Source: VAZQ01 sp963841705 | Lineage (GTDB): Bacteria; Pseudomonadota; Alphaproteobacteria; Rhizobiales; Xanthobacteraceae | Direction: 5' to 3' | Length of the DNA stretch: 64,000 nt | NCBI GenBank assembly: GCA_963841705.1 | Contig: CAWJDY010000065.1 | Location: 41,717 to 105,716, forward strand | Part shown: positions 52,149 through 59,572 of the stretch, in pieces | Position numbering within the stretch: the stretch's first letter is position 1 | How the letters are laid out: each line of letters begins with the position of its first letter | The notes under the pieces: generated by a model | Seen by the model: only the letters and a program-made list of their open reading frames with translations | Database searches by the model: none | What the model was told of the DNA's origin: nothing | Made by a program: the position numbers and the translations under genes

Positions 52149-52304
52149 GTCATTCCGGGGCCGCGAGCTGTAGCGAGCGGAGCCCGGAATCCATAACCAC
52201 AGGCGGCCACTTGCGACACGCTGCTTGCCCGATACGCCTGGGGTTATGGATTCCGGGCTCGCTGGCAAGTCGGTAATGCCGACTTGCCAGCGCCCCGGAA
52301 TGAC
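52149..52304. repeat. GTCATTCCGGGGC...GCCCCGGAATGAC palindromic repeat
   Basis: Long outer arms GTCATTCCGGGGC and GCCCCGGAATGAC enclose a second pair, GCCCGGAATCCATAA and TTATGGATTCCGGGC. The outer tips and second pair form a long cruciform-capable element between the divergent serine hydrolase and oxidoreductase genes. Confidence 0.8.
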
Positions 52305-52438
52305 GCCGAGAGTTAAGGTGTGACGCAGTACAACTAACCTGCCCCGTCGTACGCTAGGCGGGGACGAGACCTGAGACGCTGAGCTTGTCCAAGAGCTGAC
52401 AGGGCGGCGTAGGCGCCGATGGAGGGAAGGTGCCGGCA

Positions 52439-53464
52439 ATGAGCGTGGAATTCGGCGTGTTCGATCACCTCGACCGCAACGACCTTCCCCTGCGCGACTA
52501 TTACGAGCAGCGCTTGCAGGTGATCGAAGCTTTCGACCGTTTCGGCTTCTATGCCTACCATGTCGCCGAGCATCATTTCACGCCGCTCGGCATGGCGCCC
52601 TCGCCGAGCGTGTTCCTGTCAGCGATCGGACAGCGCACCAGGCGCCTGCGCTTCGGCACCTTTGTCTACGCCCTGCCGGCCCATCATCCGCTGCGGGTGC
52701 TCGAAGAGATCTGCATGCTCGATCACCTGAGCGGCGGGCGGCTGGAAATCGGTTTCGGCCGCGGCTCCGTGCCCTACGAGATTGCCTTTTACGGCGAGAA
52801 CGCCGACGAGCGCCAGCAGATCTATGCCGAGCGTCTCGAGCTGATCCTCAAGGCGTTCACCGTGAGCAGGCTGACCTGGAGCGGGCGCTACGACCAATTC
52901 GAGAACGTACCCATGGAGCTTAAGCCCCTGCAGAAGCCGCACCCGCCGCTATGGTACGGCGCACATTCGCCGGAGAGCGCCGAACGCGCGGCCCGCCGGG
53001 GTCTCCACATTGTCACCAACGACATGCCCGACAAGACGCGGACGATCATCGCCCGTTATCGCGAGGTTTGGCGAGCATCGCGGGGCTCTGCGGACCTCCC
53101 CAAGATCGGCATGGTGCGATTCATTGTCGTTGCGGAGACCGATTCCGCTGCGCTGGCCATCGCGCGCCGTGCCTATCTGCGCTGGCGGTCGAGCTTCAGC
53201 TATCTGTTCGAGATGCACGGCACCTTGCCGGAGTCGCCGTTGCGCGCCGAAAGCTTCGACGCCCTGATCAGGCAGGGGCAGGCGATCGCAGGCTCCGCCG
53301 ATACCGTTCGTGCATTCCTTGCTGCACAGATCAAGGAATGCGGGGCAAATTACATCGTCGGGCAGTTTTGCTTTGGCGACCTGGGCCTTGACGAGATGCT
53401 GGTCTCGGTTGAGTTGTTCGCAGCCAAGGTGATGCCGGCGCTTCGCGCTGCGCCTGCGCCATAG
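52439..53464 (+). CDS. Luciferase-like flavin-dependent oxidoreductase
   Basis: This 341-aa protein of the bacterial luciferase-like superfamily has the N-terminal strand VEFGVFDHLDRND, the YHVAEHHFTPLGMAPSP region and LDHLSGGRLEIGFGRGS, as in alkanal monooxygenase-like proteins. It would oxidise a substrate with reduced flavin or F420; the substrate is unknown. A GTG at 52430 is in frame and also follows GGAGG, so the exact start is uncertain. It differs from the NtaA-type monooxygenase at 26324. Confidence 0.88.
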   Translation: MSVEFGVFDHLDRNDLPLRDYYEQRLQVIEAFDRFGFYAYHVAEHHFTPLGMAPSPSVFLSAIGQRTRRLRFGTFVYALPAHHPLRVLEEICMLDHLSGGRLEIGFGRGSVPYEIAFYGENADERQQIYAERLELILKAFTVSRLTWSGRYDQFENVPMELKPLQKPHPPLWYGAHSPESAERAARRGLHIVTNDMPDKTRTIIARYREVWRASRGSADLPKIGMVRFIVVAETDSAALAIARRAYLRWRSSFSYLFEMHGTLPESPLRAESFDALIRQGQAIAGSADTVRAFLAAQIKECGANYIVGQFCFGDLGLDEMLVSVELFAAKVMPALRAAPAP

Positions 53465-53797
53465 CGAGCAGTCAGCAGCCCGCATGAGCCAGCGGGGTCG
53501 CGCCGGAGGCGCGTCCCGATGGCGACATGCGGGTACATCTCCGGATATCGCGGCCCGCTCGCGCCAACCTCAACGGAGCCCGATCAAGTGGCGCGCCGCT
53601 CATCCGGGCTACGTCTCGCTTCCTGCTTCCTCAGCGGGCGCAAGGGCAGGAAGGTTCATACACGTACTGGATCGTCTGCCCGAAGGTGACCTCGAAGGTG
53701 CCAAAGATCGCAATTTTCCGGAATTGGTTGTCGGCCGAGGCGGCCGAGGCCGCGCGCCGCCTAAAGTCTCTTGATGGCGCGGCGTAAACAACTCTTT
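53465..53797. other. Gene-free region holding the second 117-bp repeat
   Basis: The gap between the oxidoreductase and the TauE remnant contains the repeat copy at 53496-53612. The remaining 185 bp show no coding pattern or terminator that I can support. Confidence 0.55.
53496..53612. repeat. 117-bp dispersed repeat, copy 2
   Basis: It has the same length and ends as the element at 21775-21891. Both share GGCGACATGCGGGT, CCGGATATCGCGGC and GCGCGCCGCTCATCCGGGCT. The middle 30 bp differ. Confidence 0.75.
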
Positions 53798-54544
53798 CTA
53801 TGAGATCAGACCCATTATCATGAGGGACATTCCTGAGAGCAGGAGGAGAACGAGTACCGCGATCCGAAATTTGCGTTCGTCAAGCTTGCCGTAGAGTTTC
53901 CATCCACCCCACGTGCCCAGCGCAAGCGCAGGTAGGCCGATGGCGAACAGCTCGGCATTCGCGGTGGTGATTGCGCCGATACCCCCCAGTCCAATTAGCG
54001 TCATGAAAAATGTCGCCACGCCGGTCGGTTGGAATGCGGCTCGCTGCTCGTCTCGCGGCCAGCCGCGCAGGCTGCTCCAGATCACGACGACAATTCCAGC
54101 CAGGCCCGTCGATCCGCCGACCACGCCGTTGATGAGCCCGGCGCCGGCATCCGCCAGGCGCCCGGTTTCCTTTGCCGTGGGCAGCGCGGGGCGGAAGAGA
54201 TTGTACAGGCTGAATGCAATCAGCAGAAGACCGATCGCAGCTCGAATCGTCGCTGGTGGTACCCATCGCAAAAGCAGAATCCCAAGCGGGACGCCGATGG
54301 CGCTTCCAACGATTAACGGCGCAAGCCTACCGAAATTGATACTGCGGCGCAGCTTCCAGACTGCATAGCCTTGGACCAGCAATCCGTAGGCTGCGATCAG
54401 AGTCGTCGTCTAAATCGGTGTCAGCGCATAAAGCCAGACTGCGGCAGCAACCAATCCGAAGGCAAATCCAGCGAGCCCTGTGACCAGGGCTGCCGTCGCC
54501 GTGCCAAGGACGAATACGGCCAGGGTGAACAGACTGGTATTCAT
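53798..54544 (-). pseudogene. TauE/SafE-family permease interrupted by an in-frame TAG
   Basis: The frame from the ATG at 54544 encodes MNTSLFTLAVFVLGTATAAL and FAFGLVAAAVWLYALTPI, then TAG at 54410-54412, and resumes TTTLIAAYGLLVQGYAVWKL through to 53798. The total of 248 residues is the normal TauE length. The family exports sulfite or organosulfonates across the inner membrane. One substitution (for example CAG to TAG) explains the stop. The downstream 194-codon part alone lacks the first helices. It lies next to a ChrB-domain gene. Confidence 0.8.
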
Positions 54545-54586
54545 CTGAGTTTCGTCCCGAGCGGTGAGGATCAGTTCTGAATCAGA

Positions 54587-55051
54587 TCATCCCACGAAAT
54601 CGCCGTTGGGCTTGCCCTGCCGGACCATCTCCTGGCAGTAGGCGTAAAGGGCGTCATAGACGATCCATTCCGCGGCATTCACGGCGTGATCGTCTTTCAA
54701 TCCGAGATGGCGAAAGCCCTCGGCTATGGCTTCAAGCCCCGGTCCCTCGGGCTGATGGTAGAGCGTGTTATCGGTATCGGCGCCGTTGACGATCTTTCCC
54801 AGCAGCACGAGCGCTGGATTGCTGGTGAGCCCGTATTTCTTCAGGATCGCCTCGAACGAGCACTCCTTGCCATGGTGCCCGAGTTCGACGTCCTTCACGT
54901 CGTAAGGAATAGCACCGAGGCGTTTCGCTTCCTCCATCACCTTATCGGGCGGGACGAAAACGAACTCCGCGTCCTTGTCGACGAACTTCTTGATCAGCCA
55001 AGGGCAGGCGACGCGGTCGACCTTGACCCGTTCGCGCGTGATCCATTTCAT
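54587..55051 (-). CDS. Stand-alone ChrB C-terminal-domain protein
   Basis: This 154-aa protein corresponds to the chromate-resistance ChrB C-terminal domain. It reads MKWITRERVKVDRVACPWLI at the start, KKFVDKDAEFVFVPPDKV and LGHHGKECSFEAILKKYGL. It lacks the N-terminal winged-helix part found in the full ChrB at 56158. GGGAGG precedes the ATG. It lies upstream of the broken TauE gene on the same strand and about 200 bp downstream of the 76-aa gene. It may sense or buffer chromate, but it is not a DNA-binding regulator by itself. Confidence 0.85.
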   Translation of the reverse strand: MKWITRERVKVDRVACPWLIKKFVDKDAEFVFVPPDKVMEEAKRLGAIPYDVKDVELGHHGKECSFEAILKKYGLTSNPALVLLGKIVNGADTDNTLYHQPEGPGLEAIAEGFRHLGLKDDHAVNAAEWIVYDALYAYCQEMVRQGKPNGDFVG

Positions 55052-55249
55052 CGGATACCTCCCATCTGTTGCAGCCTGTTTTAGGCCGTCGCTCAACTCA
55101 CTCTCGCCAAGCGCAGGCGGTTACGTGCGGAGTTGGCCTTATGTCGTCGCCTGCGCTCTGGCGATTTCCGTGGCCGTGTAGCGGTAAGCACGCTGCACCG
55201 AATTGATTTGAAACCGCTGCCGCGCGCCAAAGTACGGGTTGACATATCC

Positions 55250-55480
55250 TCACCTGAGATGGTCGAGGGCCGCTTGCACCTTGTGAAGATGCGCATGCTC
55301 GCCTCCACCCATCCCTTCGTCTTCGGCGCGCAGAAGCGCTCGTTCATCAGATTCCCACGCTTTTAAAATGGCCAGCTTCTCGGCCGGCTCGATGTCGTTC
55401 GTTTCGACGACATCCATGGGGGATTTGAATGTGCGCGCAGGGTTCAGTTTCGCCCTGTTCACATAATCCGGGTTGCGCAT
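55250..55480 (-). CDS. Small hypothetical protein, 76 aa
   Basis: The 76-residue protein starts at an ATG with GGAG seven bases upstream. The sequence AKLNPARTFKSPMDVVETND and LAILKAWESDERALLRAEDE resembles a small soluble rhizobial family of unknown function (FxSPxDVV...LxxWExDxRxL). It heads the minus-strand arm of the chromate island and has TGATACA sites 43-85 bp upstream of its start. Confidence 0.7.
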   Translation of the reverse strand: MRNPDYVNRAKLNPARTFKSPMDVVETNDIEPAEKLAILKAWESDERALLRAEDEGMGGGEHAHLHKVQAALDHLR

Positions 55481-55522
55481 GACTTTCTCCTGCGTGGTAC
55501 GACAACCACCCATATAGCTGTT

Positions 55523-55565
55523 TGATACATATGTTGCAAGTAATGTTTATGAGTGATACATATGA
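55523..55565 (-). promoter_or_regulatory. Paired TGATACA sites upstream of the 76-aa gene
   Basis: TGATACATATGTTGCA lies at 55523-55538 and TGATACATATGATA at 55554-55567, 31 bp apart. The first shares 15 of 16 bases with the site at 56111 in front of chrB. They are candidate operators, possibly for ChrB. Confidence 0.5.
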
Positions 55566-55867
55566 TATCGACTCAGTTCCCTTGAACGGAAGCGGCTATC
55601 GGCAAACAGCGGCAAAAGGGTGAAGCTAGGCGCCGCCGAACTTTGACAACGTTGGCGCGGTCGCTCTCCGGGGTCGCCCGAAGAGGGCGGCAGCCCAAAG
55701 CGCGGGCGGGATTTCGAGGCTTCGGGTCAATCGGCAACCGAATTGCCCGCCGATTTGACCCTCGCAATTTTTCTGCGCAGAAGGCGCAGCAGCGTCAGGC
55801 AGACTGTTGCGGCGGTGACTGGGATCGATGCCGCGTAACGATGTCGACCGAGGGTCAATCCAGGCTG

Positions 55868-56055
55868 CTTATTTTTTCTGACACCCCTTCATGCAGATGT
55901 CATATTCGTTCTTGCACACCTTGGCGGAATAATTCTTTGCGCAGGCTTGTTGCTGGTCGCGGCAACTGCCCGCAACTACCCGATTGTTGGGCTCGCACCA
56001 GGTCAGTTAAGGCGCAAACACTTAGCACAATGATGAAAACGGCTATGCGCGGCAT
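55868..56055 (-). pseudogene. Frameshifted gene for a small secreted Cys-rich peptide
   Basis: From the ATG at 56055 a signal-like sequence MPRIAVFIIVLSVCALTD is read. A different frame then gives WCEPNNRVVAGSC, RDQQQACAKNYSAKVCK and NEYDICMKGCQKK before TAA at 55868. The two parts make one coherent small secreted peptide with six cysteines if a frameshift near the signal-peptide end is assumed. Either the gene is broken or the base calls are wrong. Confidence 0.5.
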
Positions 56056-56110
56056 AATTTTTATTCCCGACCCGCCGACCTTTATCTTCGCCGGCACACG
56101 GCAAGTTGAA

Positions 56111-56156
56111 TGATACATCTGTTGCATTCGGCGCTGCTGTTGATACAGTAGCAAAA
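56111..56156 (+). promoter_or_regulatory. Paired TGATACA sites immediately upstream of chrB
   Basis: TGATACATCTGTTGCA lies at 56111-56126 and TGATACAGTAGCAAAA at 56141-56156, 30 bp apart and ending one base before the chrB ATG. Spacing and motif match the pair at 55523-55565. Confidence 0.5.
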
Positions 56157-56157
56157 T

Positions 56158-57144
56158 ATGAAAGTCGAGTCCCCCAGGGTGCTCGCCTACAGCTGGCTGC
56201 TGCTGATTCATCAACTGCCGGCCAAGCCTGCCTATCTGCGGGTCAAGACCTGGCGCCGGCTGCAGGACATCGGTGCCGTCGCGGTCAAGAACGCCGTGCA
56301 CGCGCTGCCCATGAATGAGGAGACACAGGAGGACTTCGAATGGCTGCTGCGCGAGATTAGGGAGGGAGGCGGCGAGGCATTCGTCTGCGAAGCCCGCTTG
56401 ATCGACGGCCTCTCCGACGAGGAAGTGCGCGCGATGTTCGACCGGGCGCGTGATGCTGATTACGCCGAGCTCGCCAAGGAGGCACAGGCCATAGCGAAGA
56501 CGCTGCGCCGCAAGGGAGCCAGCGTTGCGGCAACCGAGCTTCGTGTCCAGGTCGCTCGATTGCGCAAGCGGCTCGCCGAGATTGCCGCCGTCGATTTCTT
56601 CGGCGCCATTGGCCGCGAAACCACCGAAGAGTTGCTCAAAGGCCTTGAGGCTCAGTTGGAAAAGGATCAGCCCGTGGCACCGAAGACAAAAACCGAGCCC
56701 AATCCCGTAGAGACGCTTCGCAACAGGACCTGGGTGACGCGCGTGGGCGTCTACGCGGATCGAATCGCCAGCGGCTGGCTGATCCGCCGCTTCATCGATC
56801 CCGAGGCTCGTTTCAAGTTCGTGTCGGGCAAGGGTTACCGGCCGCAGGAAGGCGAGCTGCGCTTCGACATGTTCGAGGCGGAGTTCACCCACGAAGGCGA
56901 CAAGTGCACTTTCGAAGTGCTGCTGGAGCGCGCCGGCCTCAAGGACACCGGGCTGCGCGCGATCGCCGAGATCATCCACGACATTGACCTCAAGGACGAT
57001 AAGTTCGGTCGCACCGAGGTTGCCGGCATCAGGACGCTGATCGATGGCATCCGCGCGTCCACGAATGACGATGCGAGACGGATTGAGCGTGGCGCCGAGG
57101 CGTTCAACGATCTCTACGAGTTTTTCAGGAAGAAGCGGCGGTAG
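56158..57144 (+). CDS. chrB: Chromate-resistance regulator/sensor ChrB
   Basis: This 328-aa protein is full-length ChrB. An N-terminal winged-helix-like domain (residues 1-150, YSWLLLIHQLPAKPAYLRVK) is followed by the chromate-resistance C-terminal domain (190-325, WVTRVGVYADRIASGWLIRR, DMFEAEFTHEGDKCTFEVLL). ChrB regulates chr operons in response to chromate. The stop lies two bases before the chrA ATG, so the two are co-transcribed. Paired TGATACA sites directly precede the gene. Confidence 0.92.
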   Translation: MKVESPRVLAYSWLLLIHQLPAKPAYLRVKTWRRLQDIGAVAVKNAVHALPMNEETQEDFEWLLREIREGGGEAFVCEARLIDGLSDEEVRAMFDRARDADYAELAKEAQAIAKTLRRKGASVAATELRVQVARLRKRLAEIAAVDFFGAIGRETTEELLKGLEAQLEKDQPVAPKTKTEPNPVETLRNRTWVTRVGVYADRIASGWLIRRFIDPEARFKFVSGKGYRPQEGELRFDMFEAEFTHEGDKCTFEVLLERAGLKDTGLRAIAEIIHDIDLKDDKFGRTEVAGIRTLIDGIRASTNDDARRIERGAEAFNDLYEFFRKKRR

Positions 57145-57146
57145 TC

Positions 57147-58550
57147 ATGGCTGAGCTCTCTGTCGCAACAGCAGATCGTTCGGAGCCACGGCACGGCGTT
57201 TCGCTCCGAGATGCCTTGCAAGTGTGGCTGCGCGTCGCAAGCCTCAGCTTCGGCGGCCCTGCCGGACAGATCGCGGTGATGCATCGCATCGTGGTTGAGG
57301 AAAAGCACTGGGTCTCGGAAGCGCAATTCTTGCACGCCCTTAATTACTGCATGCTGTTGCCGGGACCGGAGGCGCAACAGCTCGCCACCTATATCGGCTG
57401 GCTGATGCACCGCACCCTCGGCGGCATCATGGCCGGCGGTCTGTTCGTGGTGCCGGGCATCATCGCCATCATGGCGCTGAGCTACGTCTATGCCGCCTAC
57501 GGCAATGTGCCGGTGATTGTCGCGCTGTTTTCCGGTCTCAAGGCGGCGGTGCTCGCAATCGTGCTGGAAGCAGTCGTGCGGATCGGCAAGCGCTCGCTCA
57601 GGAACAACGCGATGGTGGGCCTGGCGGCAGCGGCTTTCGTCGGCATTTTCTTTTTCGCCATTCCATTTCCAATCATCATCTTCGGCGCGGCGCTGATCGG
57701 GTTTTTTGGAAGCTGGAGCGGCGCGCGCGCGTTCCAGATCAAGAGCGGTCACGGGGGCGGCGGCAAGCACGACGGCGGCGCGGTCGATAGTCTCCTCGGC
57801 GAGAAACTGCCGGAGCACGCGCGGCCGAGCGTGCCACGCGCGGTACGGGCGGCGAGTGTGTGGCTTGTGCTCTGGCTGGTGCCTGTCGTTGTGCTGCTCG
57901 TGAGCCTCGGAACGAGCAACGTTTTCAGCGAGATCGCCGTCTTCTTCAGCAAGATGGCGATGGTCACCTTCGGCGGCGCCTACGCCGTTCTCGCCTACGT
58001 CGCTCAGCAGGCGGTCGAGCACTATGGCTGGCTCAAGCCGGGCGAGATGCTCGATGGCCTCGGCATGGCGGAAACAACGCCGGGACCGCTGATCATGGTG
58101 CTGCAATTCGTGGGGTTCATGGCTGCGTTCCGCGATCCGGGAACATTGCCGCCGATGCTCGCGGGCACACTCGGCGGCCTGCTCGCCACCTGGGTGACAT
58201 TCATTCCCTGCTTCCTTTGGATTTTCCTCGGGGCACCATTCATCGAGGTGCTGCGCGACAACAAGGCATTGAACGGAGCCTTGTCGGCGATCACGGCGGC
58301 GGTGGTCGGGGTGGTGCTCAACCTGGCGATCTGGTTTGCCCTGCATACGATATTTCGGGAGGTCCGGCCGGTGCGCGGGTATGGCTTCGCGTTCGACATG
58401 CCGGTACCGGCGAGCGTGGACCCTTGGGCGCTGGCGCTATCGATCGCGGCGATCGTCGCGATATTCCGCTTCAAGATGGGGATGATCACGACGCTGCTGG
58501 TGTGTTCCGCGGTCGGGATCGGACTCCATTTCGCCGGGCTTGTCGCATGA
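57147..58550 (+). CDS. chrA: Chromate transporter ChrA (long, two-domain form)
   Basis: This 467-aa inner-membrane protein has both CHR domains, the first with FGGPAGQIAVMHRIVVEEKH and LPGPEAQQLATYIG, the second with FGGAYAVLAYVAQQAVEHYG and TPGPLIMVLQFVGF. It exports chromate from the cytoplasm. It is translated from an ATG two bases after chrB. Ten or more hydrophobic helices are evident. Confidence 0.94.
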   Translation: MAELSVATADRSEPRHGVSLRDALQVWLRVASLSFGGPAGQIAVMHRIVVEEKHWVSEAQFLHALNYCMLLPGPEAQQLATYIGWLMHRTLGGIMAGGLFVVPGIIAIMALSYVYAAYGNVPVIVALFSGLKAAVLAIVLEAVVRIGKRSLRNNAMVGLAAAAFVGIFFFAIPFPIIIFGAALIGFFGSWSGARAFQIKSGHGGGGKHDGGAVDSLLGEKLPEHARPSVPRAVRAASVWLVLWLVPVVVLLVSLGTSNVFSEIAVFFSKMAMVTFGGAYAVLAYVAQQAVEHYGWLKPGEMLDGLGMAETTPGPLIMVLQFVGFMAAFRDPGTLPPMLAGTLGGLLATWVTFIPCFLWIFLGAPFIEVLRDNKALNGALSAITAAVVGVVLNLAIWFALHTIFREVRPVRGYGFAFDMPVPASVDPWALALSIAAIVAIFRFKMGMITTLLVCSAVGIGLHFAGLVA

Positions 58551-58614
58551 TTTTGGAATTCAGGGGTAGAGGGCGATCAACGGGCGTTCTGCCCGCCACA
58601 GAAGGAGTCCAATA

Positions 58615-59505
58615 ATGCGTGGTGTTCACGTGCTTGCATTTTGTGCACTGGCGAGCATCGGTAGCGCCGCCAACGCCCAGGAGATCGACTGGAAAAAGGT
58701 CGATGAAGCAATCGGCAGAAACGCCGCCGTCGTATCCGGCGACGTCCACCGCTACGCCTTTCTGCGCACCGATCTCAACGTGACGCTCGATGGCGTCACC
58801 ATCCGCCCGGCGCTGGCACTCGGCGGTTGGACTGCGTTCAAGCCGATGCATGGCGGAGTGATGATCATGGGCGATCTGGTGCTGCTTGAGACCGAGATCA
58901 ATCCGGTCATGCTCAAGCTCATTATGAATGGTGCCGAGATGACGGCTGTCCACAATCACTTGCTGCGGGGGAGTCCGGCAACCTTCTACATGCATGTCGG
59001 TGGTCACGGCGATCCGGTCAAGCTGGCAACAGCCCTCCGGACTGCGCTGGCAGAGAGCAAGACTCCTCTAACGCCACCCTCGCCGCCCGCCACACAGCCC
59101 GCCATCGATCTCGACGCTACCCAGCTCGATCAGATCATCGGCGTGAAGGGGCAGGCCAATGGCGGCGTCTACCAGTTCACGGTGCCGCGCCGCGACCCCG
59201 TGAGCGAAAGCGGCGTCCAGCTAAGTCCAGTCGGCCCGCTCGGCGTCGCGACCGCCATAGGCTTTCAGCCCACCGGTGGCGGCAGGGCGGCGATAACGGG
59301 CGATTTCGTGCTTGCCGGCGAGGAAGTAAATCCGGTCATCCAAGCTCTGCGCTCGAACGGCATCGAGGTCACCGCGCTGCATAGCCACATGCTCAACGAG
59401 CAGCCGCGACTGTTCTTCATGCATTTCTGGGCGAACGACGACGCGCTTAAGCTTGCCCGCGGCCTGCGTGCTGCGCTCGACAAAACCGCAAGCGCGAAGA
59501 GCTGA
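58615..59505 (+). CDS. Exported DUF1259 protein with two domain copies
   Basis: This 296-aa product has a signal peptide (VHVLAFCALASIGSAANAQE) and two DUF1259 units. Each has a hairpin ending in a His-containing motif: GAEMTAVHNHLLRGSPATFY in the first and GIEVTALHSHMLNEQPRLFF in the second. Both also have M/FxGDxVL segments. It follows chrA by 64 bp and is the third gene of the operon, an arrangement I recall from other chr loci. A periplasmic binding role is likely but unproven. Confidence 0.85.
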   Translation: MRGVHVLAFCALASIGSAANAQEIDWKKVDEAIGRNAAVVSGDVHRYAFLRTDLNVTLDGVTIRPALALGGWTAFKPMHGGVMIMGDLVLLETEINPVMLKLIMNGAEMTAVHNHLLRGSPATFYMHVGGHGDPVKLATALRTALAESKTPLTPPSPPATQPAIDLDATQLDQIIGVKGQANGGVYQFTVPRRDPVSESGVQLSPVGPLGVATAIGFQPTGGGRAAITGDFVLAGEEVNPVIQALRSNGIEVTALHSHMLNEQPRLFFMHFWANDDALKLARGLRAALDKTASAKS

Positions 59506-59520
59506 GCAACTACAAAAACA

Positions 59521-59546
59521 GTTGGGACGCCTGTTCGCGTCCCAAC
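59521..59546. repeat. Perfect 10-bp inverted repeat after the DUF1259 gene
   Basis: GTTGGGACGC and GCGTCCCAAC enclose a 6-nt loop 15 bp after the DUF1259 stop. There is no T-run, so it is a weak candidate terminator or an RNA-stabilising hairpin. Confidence 0.6.
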
Positions 59547-59572
59547 GTGACCTTTGCACGCCAAGCGACTCA

